The notes beneath the pieces were generated by a model. That model was given only the letters and a program-made list of their open reading frames with translations, was not told where the DNA came from and made no database searches. From assembly GCA_017452505.1 (NCBI GenBank), contig JAFTMI010000029.1, positions 62,001 to 126,000 on the forward strand: a DNA stretch of 64,000 bases. Reading direction: 5' to 3'. The translations under genes were made by a program, and so were the position numbers. This DNA is from Oscillospiraceae bacterium. GTDB lineage: Bacteria; Bacillota; Clostridia; Oscillospirales; Oscillospiraceae. This document shows positions 37,790-49,100 of the stretch, piece after piece (position 1 is the stretch's first letter; each line of letters starts with the position of its first letter).

Positions 37790-39118
37790 TTAATCCTCCA
37801 TTATATATCCGGACAGTTCCCCGTCTACAACACCGTCGATGCGCACGTTCACAAAAGTGCCTTCAACCAATGCCTCCTGGGAAGCTATCCAAACTCTACT
37901 GTCTATCTCCGGGGAGTCTGCATAGGTACGGCCATAAAACTGTCCCATATCCTCGTCATAACCGTCCACAAGTACGGTTTCTGTTTTTCCAAGCATTGCA
38001 CCATTATAATCATCCATAATGGCCGATTGGATCATCTCCAGCTGCTGGGCTCTCTGCTGGGCAATTTCAGAATCAACAAATTCCATTTCCGCAGCCGGAG
38101 TTCCTTCCTCCGGTGAGAACGGAAACACACCGACACGCTCCAGGCGCTGCTCCTTCAGGAACTCGCACAATTCCGCAAATTCATCCTCACCCTCACCGGG
38201 AAGACCGGTGATCACACTGGTGCGAAGGACAAGACCGGGAATACGCGCACGAAGCTTTGTAAAGAGATCTTCTAAATGTTTTCTGTCACCGCGTCGGTTC
38301 ATGAGCTTTAGAATCTTGCTGCTACAATGCTGGATCGGTATATCCAAATACTTCACGATCTTCGGCTCTGTGGCCATCACATCAATGAACGCATCATCTA
38401 TTTCATCGGGGTAAGTATAGTGGACACGGATCCACTCCAAACCATCGATTTGGCATAGCTGCCGCAGTAATTCCGGTAACAATCGCTTATGCTCCGGGAA
38501 ATCCGTTCCATATCGGCTGGTATCCTGTGCAACAACAAGCAATTCCTTTACACCGCTTGCTGCCAAAACTCTGGCTTCATATAGAACATCATCCATCTGG
38601 CGGCTACGGAATTTACCGCGTAAGTAGGGGATAATACAATAGGAACAACGGTTGTCACAGCCCTCAGCAATCTTTATATAAGCATAATGCTCGGGGGTTG
38701 TTAAGATGCGGCCACACTCTTCCTCCGGGGTGTCAATGGATGCGAAATCACTGACACTCTCCCCTGCCAACAGTTTTTCAATGGTCGGTACAACCTGGGT
38801 ATAGCTGCCTGTTCCCAAAATACCGTCAACTTCCGGCAATTCATTCAGAATTTCCTGCTGATATCGCTGGGACAGGCAACCGGTAACAAGAATCTTACCA
38901 ACAAGTCCTTGCTCTTTCAACTGTGCCATCTGCAGGATAGAATCAATCGCTTCGGATTTTGCAGAATCGATAAATCCACAGGTATTGATCACAACCACAT
39001 CCGCACCAACCACATCCGCCTGCACCTGGTAACCGGCGTCCTGGATGCGGTACATCATTCTTTCACAATCCACCTGGTTTTTGGCGCAACCAAGGGATAT
39101 AAAACCAACTTTAATCAT
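37790..39118 (-). CDS. rimO: Ribosomal protein uS12 methylthiotransferase
   Basis: A radical-SAM enzyme that methylthiolates an aspartate of ribosomal protein S12 (442 aa). N-terminal MTTase domain (VGFISLGCAKNQVDCERM), radical-SAM cluster CDNRCSYCIIPYLRGKFRSR, C-terminal TRAM domain (ETVLVDGYDEDMGQFYGRT). The SLGCAKN signature separates it from MiaB (SFGCQMN-type). Start ATG 39118 lies eight bases inside recX behind GGGAGGAAAT. Confidence 0.95.
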   Translation of the reverse strand: MIKVGFISLGCAKNQVDCERMMYRIQDAGYQVQADVVGADVVVINTCGFIDSAKSEAIDSILQMAQLKEQGLVGKILVTGCLSQRYQQEILNELPEVDGILGTGSYTQVVPTIEKLLAGESVSDFASIDTPEEECGRILTTPEHYAYIKIAEGCDNRCSYCIIPYLRGKFRSRQMDDVLYEARVLAASGVKELLVVAQDTSRYGTDFPEHKRLLPELLRQLCQIDGLEWIRVHYTYPDEIDDAFIDVMATEPKIVKYLDIPIQHCSSKILKLMNRRGDRKHLEDLFTKLRARIPGLVLRTSVITGLPGEGEDEFAELCEFLKEQRLERVGVFPFSPEEGTPAAEMEFVDSEIAQQRAQQLEMIQSAIMDDYNGAMLGKTETVLVDGYDEDMGQFYGRTYADSPEIDSRVWIASQEALVEGTFVNVRIDGVVDGELSGYIMED

Positions 39119-39743
39119 ATATTTCCTCCCGGAAATCTCTGCCATCAGTGTATTCCTGCACGGCTCTGCGGATTTCCTGGTAGCTGTGACCCCGGCGAAG
39201 AAGACTGTCCGTAGTCCGGCGCAGGTCTTTTTCGTCCCAGGTATCACCCAGCTTTGTTTGTAAAAATGCCAGTATTTTTTCGGTTTGATCAGGATAATCT
39301 GCCAACACCGTTTCCCACAATTCCTTGGGAATCCGCTTTTCAAACAGCGCCTGTTTGGCGCGGGAACGGCCATAGCCCTTGGAAATACACCGCTGCACGA
39401 TCTGATGGGCTGTCTTTTCATCATCCAACAGATCCAAGTCAGTCATCCATTCTACGGCCTGCTTGGCATCTTCCTTACTCTCACCCTTTTGGATCAGCCG
39501 ATGTTCCAAATCTGACTTAGAGACACTGCTGGCTGAAACGATCCGCACTGCGCGCATCTTCGCGGACATTTTTCCGGCGGCGATCTGAAGCTTTTGAATC
39601 TCATCATCATCCATTTCCTTGCCGGAATACAGAAGAAAATCCTCAACCGTCTGCCGATACAGACGCATCACAGTGCCATCATCAAATTTAACCGTGTACC
39701 GCCCTGCCCTGTCCGGCTGGGCGGCCACAGACTCAATCCTCAT
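39111..39743 (-). CDS. recX: RecA regulator RecX
   Basis: Modulates RecA filaments (210 aa). Three-helix repeats are seen: [20 protein letters not shown], then [20 protein letters not shown] and [18 protein letters not shown]. The start is uncertain: ATGATG at 39743-39746 overlaps the end of recA, so translation is coupled. Located right after recA, its normal partner. Confidence 0.88.
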   Translation of the reverse strand: MRIESVAAQPDRAGRYTVKFDDGTVMRLYRQTVEDFLLYSGKEMDDDEIQKLQIAAGKMSAKMRAVRIVSASSVSKSDLEHRLIQKGESKEDAKQAVEWMTDLDLLDDEKTAHQIVQRCISKGYGRSRAKQALFEKRIPKELWETVLADYPDQTEKILAFLQTKLGDTWDEKDLRRTTDSLLRRGHSYQEIRRAVQEYTDGRDFREEIYD

Positions 39744-40833
39744 CATCGAAATCGTCAGCGCTGATAGCAATGGGCTGCTCCGCTGCCTTCGCAGGGGTTC
39801 TCGCAGCTGCGCCGGCAATCAGCCTTTCACGGACCTGGGCCTCCACCTGCTCCGCAACATCGGGGTTAGCCTGCAGGAAGGTCTTTACGCTGTCCTTGCC
39901 CTGGCCGATACGCTCATCGCCCATGCTGAACCAGCTGCCGCTCTTCTGTACGATTTCCATTTGCACAGCAAGGTCAACCAATTCGCCCCACTTGCTGATG
40001 CCTTCACCGTACATAATGTCGAAATAGGCCTCACGGAACGGAGGTGCGACCTTGTTCTTTACAACCTTAACGCGGGTCTTGTTGCCGATCACGTTACCGC
40101 CTTCCTTGAGGGACTCCACACGGCGAACATCCAAGCGAACGGAGGAGTAGAATTTCAGTGCATTACCGCCGGTCGTAGTCTCGGGGTTGCCATACATCAC
40201 ACCGATCTTCATACGCAACTGGTTGATAAAGATCACAACACAGTTGGTCTTAGCAATGGTACCGGCCAGCTTACGCAGCGCCTGAGACATAAGTCTCGCT
40301 TGCAGACCCACAAAGGTATCACCCATTTCACCTTCGATTTCCTGCTTAGGAACCAGTGCGGCAACGGAGTCAACGACCACTGCATCCACAGCGCCGGAAC
40401 GCACCAGGGCATCGGTGATCTCCAACGCCTGTTCACCGGTATCCGGCTGAGATACCAACATATTGTCCGTATCTACGCCCAAAGCCGCTGCATAGACAGG
40501 ATCCAGAGCATGCTCTGCATCCACAAATGCGACCTCACCGCCCATCTTCTGTGCCTCTGCCAAAATATGCAGTGCAAGTGTAGTCTTACCGGAAGATTCA
40601 GGGCCATAGATCTCAATAATTCTGCCCTTGGGGACACCGCCAATACCCAGCGCTGCATCCAGCGCTAAAGAGCCGGTGGGAATGGCATCCACATTCATAT
40701 CCGGACGGTCACCCAGGCGCATAACGGTACCCTTACCGAAATTCTTCTCAATTTGAGAAATTGCGGTCTGTAACGCCTTCTTCTTGTCAGATGCGGGGGT
40801 GGGAGCTTCATACGCGGTTTTCTTTGTAGCCAT
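39733..40833 (-). CDS. recA: Recombinase RecA
   Basis: Strand-exchange ATPase and LexA co-protease (366 aa). Walker [14 protein letters not shown], Walker [16 protein letters not shown]-binding loop region and acidic C-terminus DDFDDED. It lies only two bases after prmC. I find no LexA-type palindrome directly upstream, so expression may depend on the upstream operon promoter. Confidence 0.98.
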   Translation of the reverse strand: MATKKTAYEAPTPASDKKKALQTAISQIEKNFGKGTVMRLGDRPDMNVDAIPTGSLALDAALGIGGVPKGRIIEIYGPESSGKTTLALHILAEAQKMGGEVAFVDAEHALDPVYAAALGVDTDNMLVSQPDTGEQALEITDALVRSGAVDAVVVDSVAALVPKQEIEGEMGDTFVGLQARLMSQALRKLAGTIAKTNCVVIFINQLRMKIGVMYGNPETTTGGNALKFYSSVRLDVRRVESLKEGGNVIGNKTRVKVVKNKVAPPFREAYFDIMYGEGISKWGELVDLAVQMEIVQKSGSWFSMGDERIGQGKDSVKTFLQANPDVAEQVEAQVRERLIAGAAARTPAKAAEQPIAISADDFDDED

Positions 40834-40835
40834 AG

Positions 40836-41702
40836 TTATGCTTCCTTCCTGTACTGGGCAAGGACTGCCCGTTCTCTTTCGTTATAATCTCTGGAGCGTT
40901 CCAGTATTGTGAACCCATTTTCTTCCAGCAGGGCGCACACAGTGTCTCCCTGCCCCATTCCAAACTCAAAGCACAAATAGCCACCGGGTTTGAGTGCGGA
41001 ACGGTATTTTTCTGCAATGCTTCTATAGAACTCCACTCCGTCATCACCACCATGAAGTGCCAATCTCGGTTCAAAGGCAGCCACACTGCGGGGCAGCTCT
41101 CTCATTTCACGGGTTGTAATATAAGGCGGATTGGATACGATCATATCAAATTTACCTAAAAATGCAGGTGGTTCTTCCAGCGCATTCACCTGCACACAGG
41201 ATACCCTTGCAGAAAGCTTATTTGCAGAAATATTTTTCCTTGCTACCTGCAGGGCATCCCGGGAGATATCTGCCAAGGTTACTTTTGCATCGTTTACCCT
41301 TGAGGCTATCGCAAGGCCAATACATCCAGATCCTGTGCAAAGATCCAAAATGCGTGGATTCTCGCCCAAATACAGAGCCTGTTGAATAGCCAAGTCCGTT
41401 ACTGCACAGGTATCATCCCGGGGAATCAATACGCTGGGATTTACCATTAAGGTCAATCCGTAGAATTCCCACTCTCCCAGCACATATGCCAGCGGTTCAT
41501 CCGCCAGGATCCGCTTTACCAGCTGTTCCGCTGTAGCAAAGGCATCATCAGAAACATACATCTGCCGGTCTGCAAGAAACTGTTCTTTTGTTTTAGCTGT
41601 AACCTTGCACAACAGTTGTCTTGCAATAAATGCTGCCGATTCGGCATCTTCTTTTTCCATAAGGGAGCGGCGTACCTTTTGGTACAGCTCCGATAATGTC
41701 AT
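40836..41702 (-). CDS. prmC: Release factor glutamine methyltransferase
   Basis: Methylates the GGQ glutamine of RF1/RF2 (288 aa). N-terminal helical domain, SAM site [16 protein letters not shown], and catalytic NPPY in [14 protein letters not shown]. Start ATG 41702 overlaps the DUF1385 stop (TAATG). prfA is not nearby; the usual Clostridia partner DUF1385 is. Confidence 0.95.
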   Translation of the reverse strand: MTLSELYQKVRRSLMEKEDAESAAFIARQLLCKVTAKTKEQFLADRQMYVSDDAFATAEQLVKRILADEPLAYVLGEWEFYGLTLMVNPSVLIPRDDTCAVTDLAIQQALYLGENPRILDLCTGSGCIGLAIASRVNDAKVTLADISRDALQVARKNISANKLSARVSCVQVNALEEPPAFLGKFDMIVSNPPYITTREMRELPRSVAAFEPRLALHGGDDGVEFYRSIAEKYRSALKPGGYLCFEFGMGQGDTVCALLEENGFTILERSRDYNERERAVLAQYRKEA

Positions 41703-42682
41703 TACCAACGGTCTTCCCCCTCATTTTCGGGCAAAACCGCATTTAGCGCCTCAATGCCGATCTCGATCATACTGTCATCCGGTTCCTTTGTGGTAAAATT
41801 TTGAAACCACATACCGGGTGCTGACAGAATGTGGGTAAACCAATTGTCGTGTCTTCCAACCCAGCGGTTGATCTCATAGCTGAAGGCAACAACCAAAGGC
41901 AGCAAAAGCAGCTTGAATCCAATCATAATCAGCCGGTACAGGAATGTACCCTTTATCGCAGCTAAGCTCGGAATTGCAGCAAGCAAAGCGGTGGATGCAA
42001 CAGAAAACAGCAAGATAGATATGATCATAACCACCAGTAAAAAGCTTGTTCCGCAACGCGGGTGCAGCCTTGTTTGACACCGGACATTTTCCACAGTAAG
42101 AGGAAGTCCTGCCTCATAGCACCGAATGGTTTTGTGTTCCGCACCGTGATAGGCAAATACACGCTTCATATCCTCCATACAGGAAACCAGCAGTATATAA
42201 CCTGTGAACAGTGCGATGCGAATACCGCCCTCAATTACATTCTGGACAAAGCCACTGACCCATCTGTCAAAAAAGCTGCCAATTAACATTGGAAGCAGGA
42301 AAAACAGAAAAATCGACAGGCCCAAGCCTAATGCCACTGCCGAACCGACAACAAAGCTTTGAAACTTCTTATTGCCTAACTTCTTTTCAAGCCACTTATC
42401 AAATTTAGACGGTTCCTCCTGTGTTTCTTCAGGGGACAGATCTGCAGAACGCAGGATCGCCTTTACGCCACATACCTGGGCATCAAAAAAGTTTACAACA
42501 CCGCGAATAAGCGGCCATTTCAGCGGAGATTTTTCCGGATGGGTTTTTCGGTCAGAAACTTCAACTGTCACACCGTCCTTACCCCGTACCACAATGGCAT
42601 CTTTTTGGGGTCCACGCATCATAAGGCCCTCAATAAGCGCCTGACCGCCGATCATTGTTTTGAATTTTTCCTGATTTGCCAT
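41702..42682 (-). CDS. DUF1385 membrane protein
   Basis: A 326-residue YqhQ-like protein with about four to five membrane helices (around 110-140, 150-170, 210-235 and 245-275). Family features are IGGQALIEGLMMRGPQ at the N-terminus and YHGAEHKTIRCYEAG, whose H/E residues suggest a metal site. Molecular function is unknown. Commonly next to prmC, as here. Twelve bases after the histidine kinase gene. Confidence 0.88.
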   Translation of the reverse strand: MANQEKFKTMIGGQALIEGLMMRGPQKDAIVVRGKDGVTVEVSDRKTHPEKSPLKWPLIRGVVNFFDAQVCGVKAILRSADLSPEETQEEPSKFDKWLEKKLGNKKFQSFVVGSAVALGLGLSIFLFFLLPMLIGSFFDRWVSGFVQNVIEGGIRIALFTGYILLVSCMEDMKRVFAYHGAEHKTIRCYEAGLPLTVENVRCQTRLHPRCGTSFLLVVMIISILLFSVASTALLAAIPSLAAIKGTFLYRLIMIGFKLLLLPLVVAFSYEINRWVGRHDNWFTHILSAPGMWFQNFTTKEPDDSMIEIGIEALNAVLPENEGEDRW

Positions 42683-42694
42683 AGTCGTCCTTTC

Positions 42695-44131
42695 TTACTG
42701 AGAAGCCGGCAGCCGTATGGTCACCAACGTGCCACCGGTAAGAGCATTCTCCAACGTAAGTTCACCGCCGTGCATCTGCACGATCTCATCACTGACCGCA
42801 AGTCCTATGCCGGTACCTCTTGCTTTGGAACTGCCCTTATAGAATTTCTTCTTCACCAATTCCAGTTCATCCTCAGGAATGCCGGGACCGTAATCCCGAA
42901 TGGTGACAATTACAGAATCGTCTTTATACACGATACCCGCATCTATCATCTTGCCTTCGCCGCCATGCTTCACAGCATTGTTCAGAATATTCAAAAACAC
43001 CTGTCGCAAACGCTGCGGATCGCAGGGAATCTCCGGAATTTCCTGGTCGTTCTCCAGGTACTTCAGATGAATGCCTTCTTCAGCCAAGCGGCTGCCATAC
43101 ATAAACACGGTATCCTCAAACTCACTGCGGATATCCACCATTTCCACATTTAAGGTCATACGGCCATCCTGCAAGCGGGTAAAATCCAAGAGATCTACCA
43201 CCATACCGGTCAATCTGTCTGCTTCCCTGTGAATGATACGCACGCCACGGCGGGTATCATGATCCAACACATCGGAATCCAAAAGGGTTTCACTCCAACC
43301 GGTAATTGCTGTGAGTGGTGTACGCAATTCGTGGGAAAGCGAAGAAATGAAATCTCTTTGAATTTTCTCGTTTTCGCTGATTTTCAGGGACATTTCGTTG
43401 ATCGTACGGGCCAAATCTCCGATTTCATCATCAAACTGGGTTTGGATCTGCGTACCGTAGCTGCCATTGGCAACCATTTGCGCCTTATCAACGATTTCAC
43501 CCAATGGTATCAAAATCGTACGGATATAATAGTTACTGCTTAAAATAACCAGCAATATAAACACACTCAACGCACCAAGTGAAATGCCGGCAACAATTGC
43601 AATTTGTCTGTCCATGATCTGGGTGGAAGTTACAAAACGCAGCACACCGATCACTTCGCCGTTGCTGTAGATCATTGGGCTGGATACAGCCATGATTCGC
43701 TCGCCGGTCTGGGAGTTCTCACCAACATAAACGCAGATATCCCGAGTCGTGACCGCATCGGTAATATCAGGTGTGGAGGGCGATTTACCGACCCAATCAC
43801 CATAGGAAGATGCCACCATTCTGCCAGAAGTGTTAATAAACTGCAGCTCGATGTTATTCCGATCCTCAAAGGTCTGCGCATAGGTGATGCAGGACTGGTA
43901 ATATGCATTATAGCTTTGGTTTAAGTAATCCGCAAAGAATTCCGTTGTGGATCTGGCGCGGTAGCGCATATCCGACTCCATTGCCGAGTAGTAGTATACA
44001 GAAAAGGCGGTAGTTACAACCAAAACAGCAACGAGGCCCAGCATGCCGATCACGGCAACAGTATTCAAAAACCAGCGACGGCGCAAGCCTGTGATTTTCA
44101 GAAGGCGCCATTTTCTTTTCTTAAATATCAT
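42695..44131 (-). CDS. Sensor histidine kinase
   Basis: Membrane kinase of a two-component pair (478 aa). Helix 1 about 23-46, extracytoplasmic Cache/PAS-like domain 47-175, helix 2 about 176-199, HAMP 200-252, HisKA with FISSLSHELRTPLTAITGW (phospho-acceptor His267), and an HATPase with NILNNAVKHGG, IRDYGPGIP and GTGIGLAVS. The signal is unknown. ATG 44131 overlaps the response-regulator stop; an ATG at 44140 is the alternative. Resembles PhoR/ResE/WalK-type kinases. Confidence 0.92.
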   Translation of the reverse strand: MIFKKRKWRLLKITGLRRRWFLNTVAVIGMLGLVAVLVVTTAFSVYYYSAMESDMRYRARSTTEFFADYLNQSYNAYYQSCITYAQTFEDRNNIELQFINTSGRMVASSYGDWVGKSPSTPDITDAVTTRDICVYVGENSQTGERIMAVSSPMIYSNGEVIGVLRFVTSTQIMDRQIAIVAGISLGALSVFILLVILSSNYYIRTILIPLGEIVDKAQMVANGSYGTQIQTQFDDEIGDLARTINEMSLKISENEKIQRDFISSLSHELRTPLTAITGWSETLLDSDVLDHDTRRGVRIIHREADRLTGMVVDLLDFTRLQDGRMTLNVEMVDIRSEFEDTVFMYGSRLAEEGIHLKYLENDQEIPEIPCDPQRLRQVFLNILNNAVKHGGEGKMIDAGIVYKDDSVIVTIRDYGPGIPEDELELVKKKFYKGSSKARGTGIGLAVSDEIVQMHGGELTLENALTGGTLVTIRLPASQ

Positions 44132-44814
44132 ATGCCCCATTTATAGCCAAAACCCCACACTGTCGTAATATATGTAGGCTCGGCGGTGTTGTCCTCAATC
44201 TTGATCCGAAGTCGGCGAATATTCACATCCACGATTTTCAGATCACCCTCATAATCCCTGCCCCATACAGCTGATAGAATATCTTCACGGGAGAGGGTTC
44301 TTCCGGGATTCTGCATAAAGAGTTTTAAGATAGCGTATTCAACCTGTGTCAAACGAATGCGGCTGCCCAGTTTTTCAAGGACGTGGCTGCGGGTGTTCAT
44401 CACAAATGGTCCATGGCACAGCAGCTCTGTTTCAGCCCTGCTCTCTCCACCAATACGACGGTACAGTGCATCGATTCTGGCAGTAAGTTCTGCCGGAGAG
44501 AACGGCTTAGTAACATAATCATCCGCACCGGTCATAAGTCCTGTAACTTTATCAATCTCCTGAGTACGGGCAGTAAGCATAATGATACCGATCTGTTTGC
44601 TTGTAGCGCGAATCCGCCGGCACACTTCAAAACCATCAATGTCCGGAAGCATCACATCCAGGATCGCTACACCAATGTCAGGATTTTTGTTCAGTTTCTC
44701 CAGCGCCTCCATGCCCGATGCTGCCTCAATTGCCTGGTAGCCTGCACGCTTTAGATTGATCACCACAAAGCTACGGATATTTTCCTCATCTTCTAAAATA
44801 AGTACTTTCTTCAT
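44128..44814 (-). CDS. OmpR-family response regulator
   Basis: DNA-binding partner of the kinase (228 aa). Receiver domain with acid pocket EDEE, phospho-acceptor Asp53 (ILDVMLPD) and switch Lys103 (VTKPFSP). Winged helix with VWGRDYEGDLKIVDVNIRRL and the C-terminal WGFGYKW hairpin. ATG 44814 is preferred to a TTG two codons upstream. Twelve bases after the lipoprotein gene. Confidence 0.95.
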   Translation of the reverse strand: MKKVLILEDEENIRSFVVINLKRAGYQAIEAASGMEALEKLNKNPDIGVAILDVMLPDIDGFEVCRRIRATSKQIGIIMLTARTQEIDKVTGLMTGADDYVTKPFSPAELTARIDALYRRIGGESRAETELLCHGPFVMNTRSHVLEKLGSRIRLTQVEYAILKLFMQNPGRTLSREDILSAVWGRDYEGDLKIVDVNIRRLRIKIEDNTAEPTYITTVWGFGYKWGI

Positions 44815-44826
44815 TCCCAAAACCCC

Positions 44827-46149
44827 TTACATTTCTCCGGAATTCCAAGCCTGATGGATCTGACTAAAACTACCGATCAAGCTTTCTTGTGTGATTGCGT
44901 ATTTTTCAGCAGCACTCTCCAGAGTTGCGGAATAAATTGTTGTGTCAGTCTTTAGCAAAACAAATTTATCATCAGACAAACTTTGCTCATCTCTGTTTTG
45001 ACCGGTCAAGATAAACACAGTAAAGAGTTTTTCCGCATTGGTGTAGTCAGCATTCCAAAGATAGAATGCAAATGTGTTTGACTCTACCTCCACAGTGATT
45101 CGAGGAGCAAGTTTGCTATCTATCCTTAAAAACCAGCCGCCGGCGGCATTGTAGTAAGTGTAAAGCTTGTCAATGGTGTTACCGTTACTACCCATCGCAT
45201 ACCACAAAACCAACTTGCTGGGCTCTGCTGTCAACACATTGCCAAGGGGCCTCGTGGTTATAATGCGAGGAAGCTCCGTAACGCCGTCATTATCGATATC
45301 ATCGGCATAAATGTAGTAATTCCGCAGTGTTTGGGTGCCCATCCCCTGAGGATCGGCTTTGACCGCATTCACAAGGTGCTGATCTGCAATTGTATAAACA
45401 TCTGTAACAAGGGATGTATCCTCTACCGACGTGGCAACAAATATTGCCTGTTTGCCGTCATAGAGCTTTCCAACCAGTACGCGCTTTAATTTATCCACAG
45501 ATGTAGACAAGCTGACCTCATTGGAGCGCTCAACAATGCCATCCTTCAAGCTGTACAGCTCAGCAACACCCAGATCGGATCCCAACTGACCTGAATGGAG
45601 GACAAACAATTCGTTTTTCCGGTCTCCATCCATGTCCACAGCCAAAAACTTTCTGTAATTTGTGGTGATCAAGCGCTCCGACTCTCCACCGGCAAATGTA
45701 TAAACAGACACTGATCGTGTGAGCAAATCGCTGATTTTATGCCCAACCACAACCTCAAATCCAGGATTGTCATCCATTTGAATATATTCAACCTGGTCAA
45801 AGTCTGCGCCATTGTTCTCAATGGTATCAATATGTGTGTACGTGCCGTTCACCCGGTCAAACACAAGGATACGCAAAGGAAGTTCAGCTGAGCCTTTGCA
45901 AAAAACCAAATACTCCTGCTCCCCATCTCCGTCGATATCCGCCATCTGCACAGATTGCTGATTATCGCCGGAAATCGGCGCACTGAACTTTAGCCCCGTC
46001 ATAGCCTTATCCATTACGGATTGCAGGTTACTGTAGTCCTCCGACCGTTTGGGAAGTTGGTACATCTGTCCAACTGTCCGCATAGTGCAGCCGGTAAGCA
46101 TCAGCGCTGCTACAAGACAACTTGCCACAGCTCTTATTCGATTTCTCAT
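44827..46149 (-). CDS. FG-GAP-like lipoprotein linked to a two-component system
   Basis: A secreted, lipid-anchored protein (440 aa). Signal peptide residues 1-20 with lipobox LTGC (Cys21). Three aspartate-rich VCBS/FG-GAP-like calcium loops: DIDGDGEQE (71-79), DMDGDRKNE (172-180) and DIDNDGVTE (284-292), spaced about 100 residues apart as in a beta-propeller. Being first in the operon with the response regulator and kinase, it may be a sensory accessory or cell-envelope output. That is inference. GAGGAGGTG precedes the ATG. Own extended -10 promoter. Confidence 0.8.
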   Translation of the reverse strand: MRNRIRAVASCLVAALMLTGCTMRTVGQMYQLPKRSEDYSNLQSVMDKAMTGLKFSAPISGDNQQSVQMADIDGDGEQEYLVFCKGSAELPLRILVFDRVNGTYTHIDTIENNGADFDQVEYIQMDDNPGFEVVVGHKISDLLTRSVSVYTFAGGESERLITTNYRKFLAVDMDGDRKNELFVLHSGQLGSDLGVAELYSLKDGIVERSNEVSLSTSVDKLKRVLVGKLYDGKQAIFVATSVEDTSLVTDVYTIADQHLVNAVKADPQGMGTQTLRNYYIYADDIDNDGVTELPRIITTRPLGNVLTAEPSKLVLWYAMGSNGNTIDKLYTYYNAAGGWFLRIDSKLAPRITVEVESNTFAFYLWNADYTNAEKLFTVFILTGQNRDEQSLSDDKFVLLKTDTTIYSATLESAAEKYAITQESLIGSFSQIHQAWNSGEM

Positions 46150-46168
46150 AGCAACACCTCCTCAAGTA

Positions 46169-46197
46169 ATTATACCATATCAGGGCTTATTTGAAAA
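46169..46197 (-). promoter_or_regulatory. Promoter of the lipoprotein/two-component/recA run
   Basis: On minus: TATGG directly before TATAAT (46169-46174); -35 TTTTCA at 46192-46197 is weak. It lies in the 49-base gap after dnaE. Confidence 0.6.
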
Positions 46198-46198
46198 G

Positions 46199-49100
46199 CT
46201 ATTTTATTACAACATTCTCTTTGCCAAGTACACGTTCCAGCTCCGGTATCATGCGGCTGTCTAAGCTGCATCTGCTGCCCCGGCGCTGCTTGGTATCCGC
46301 AAAGTAAACGACTACCTGACTGTCTCCCGGGAACATACTCAGAATTGCGCGAATCTTATCAAAAAGAGCCCCCTCCTCAGTGGGAAGACGCAGATAAAGT
46401 GTACCGGTCTTCTGCACTGTAGGGCCGGACATTTCCTCCATCAAGCGATTCTGCTCTGTATAGTCGGACATAGGGCAGGCGCGGTTAATGACAATTTGAG
46501 GTTCTTTGTCATCCCGCATGGAAAGCCGGCCCACAATTACAACAGGAAGGTTCTCCCGAATATAATTGCCGTACTGGCTAAGCACATTGGAAAATGCCAG
46601 CATTTCAATGGACGCGGTGTCATCCTCAAGAGTAACATAGGCCATCATCGAATTGTTCCGGGTGGTCTTCATTTTAATGGACTGTACCACGCCGGCAATG
46701 CTGACGATCTGCTCGTCCTGGTAGGTACTTTCCTCATCCATAAGCTGACCAATAGGAACCACATGGGTGCCTTTCAACAAGTGCCGGTAATCGTCCATCG
46801 GATGACCGGACAGGTAGATACCGGTGGTTTCCTTCTCCATCAGCATCAAGTCAGCCTTACTCATTTCTGCCAACTTAGGGATGGGAATTTCCACAGCATC
46901 ATCCGTATCCTGGAGCATGGCAAAGAGGTTCATCTGCCCCTCTATATTCCGTTTCCGGGAAGATGCGATGGAATCCATCATATTTTCATACACAGCCAAG
47001 AGTTCACTGCGGTGGTAGCCAAAACAATCCATAGCGCCGCACTTGATAAAATTCTCAACTGCACGCTTATTCAGCTCGTCCCCCATTCTCTGGATAAAGT
47101 CCTCCAAAGACTGGAACGGACCGTCCGCTTCCCGCTTCGCAACCATACTACGAATAAGGCCGCGGCCTACATTCTTCACAGCGCCCAAGCCGAAACGAAT
47201 AGCATCGCCTTCCACAGCAAAACTGTCAACAGAATGGTTCACATCCGGAGGGAGCGTTGCAATGCCAAGATCCTTGCACTCGGCAATGTAGCCGGATATC
47301 TTAGTAGCAGAGTCAAGCACAGAGGTCATCAACGCCGCCATATACTGGCGGGGATAATGACACTTGAGATAAGCCGTCTGATAGGCCACAACCGCATAAC
47401 AAACAGCATGGGCCTTGTTAAACGCATAGTTGGCAAAGGCAACAATCTCATCGTACAGGGATTGGGCTACACTTTCACTGATACCATTGGCAATACAGCC
47501 CGCAATTCCCTTTTCCTTGTCACCATAGACAAAGACCTTCCGCTCTGCCTCGATCACATTCATTTTCTTTTTGGAGATTGCTCTGCGGATATTGTCCGCC
47601 TGGCCCATGGTATAGCCACCAAGCTGCCGGAATATCTCGATAACCTGCTCCTGGTAAACAATACAGCCGTAAGTAACCTTCAAAATAGGCTCCAGCTCGG
47701 GGCATTTGTAGGTAACTTTCTTGTGGTTCAGCTTATTCTCAATGAACTTAGGAATGGAGTCCATAGGACCGGGTCGGTACAGGGCCACAATAGCTGTGAT
47801 GTCCTCGATACTGTCTGCTTTCATACCCACGCAGACCCCGGTCATACCGGCAGACTCCAGCTGGAATACACCCTGGGTCTTGCCTTCGGTGAGCATTTGG
47901 AAGGTTTCCGGGTCATCGTCCGGTATCCTGTCCATCGAAAACTCGGGATTAAACTTCTGAATCTGCAGCTCTGCGTCACGGATGACCGTAAGGTTTCGCA
48001 GACCCAAAAAGTCCATCTTCAGCAAACCCAGTTCCTCAATGGTAGTCATTGTGTACTGGGTAACTGTGGTCTCGTCATTCCGGGACAGAGGCACATAGGT
48101 ATGCACCGGGTCAGCGGTGATCACAACACCGGCAGCATGGGTAGAGGTATTTCTGGGCATACCCTCCAGGCTCATTGCAGTATCAATAAGGTTTTTGACC
48201 CGTTCATCGCCATCGTACATCTCCTTCAGCTTGGGAGATACATTCAGCGCATCCTTCAAAGTGATGTGCAATGGCATTGTGGGTACAAGCTTTGCAACCA
48301 CATCGGTTTCCGCATAGGTAAAGTTCAGCGCACGGCCCACATCACGGATCGCACCGCGGGCAGCCATTGTACCAAAGGTGGCGATCTGTGCCACATGGTC
48401 GGCGCCGTACTTCTGCATAACATAGTCGATAACTTCGCCACGGCGTTCCTGGCAGAAATCCGTATCGAAATCGGGCATGCTGACACGCTCTGGGTTGAGG
48501 AATCGCTCAAAAATCAGCGAGTATTTCATGGGGTCAACTTCCGTAATGTGCATACAGTATGCAACAATAGAAGCAGCGCCGGAGCCACGGCCAGGGCCTA
48601 CAGGAATACCGGATTCCTTCGCAAAGCGGATAAAATCCCAAACGATGAGATAGTAGTTTACATAGCCCATACGGCTGATAACACCGATCTCATATTCCAG
48701 TCTTTCCCGGTAGCTGTCAGGGGCATCGGGATAGCGCTCCCGGAAGCCGTCTTCACAGAGCTTGCGGAAGTATTCCTCGTTGGTAAAACCTTCCGGCACA
48801 GGGAACGAGGGCAAATGGTACTCATTAAAGACGAACTCCAAATTGCAGCGATCTGCAATCTTCATGGTGTTCTCAAAGGCTTCATCACAGCCGGGGAACA
48901 GCTGCCGCAACTCATCTTCACTCTTCAGATAAAACTCCTCGGTCTGGAATTTCATCCGATTGGGATCATCCACAGTCCGCCCTGTCTGAACGCACAGCAG
49001 GACATCCTGCATCCGGGCATCTTCCTTGCGAAGGTAGTGAGCGTCATTTGTGACTACCAAAGGAAGTCCTGTTTCCCGGGCAATACGCATGATGCCTTGA

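Noticed and set aside
43600..44131. The kinase/regulator pair as a vancomycin-resistance VanRS system
   Set aside because: The family type is general OmpR/PhoR-like and no van ligase or dehydrogenase genes are adjacent.
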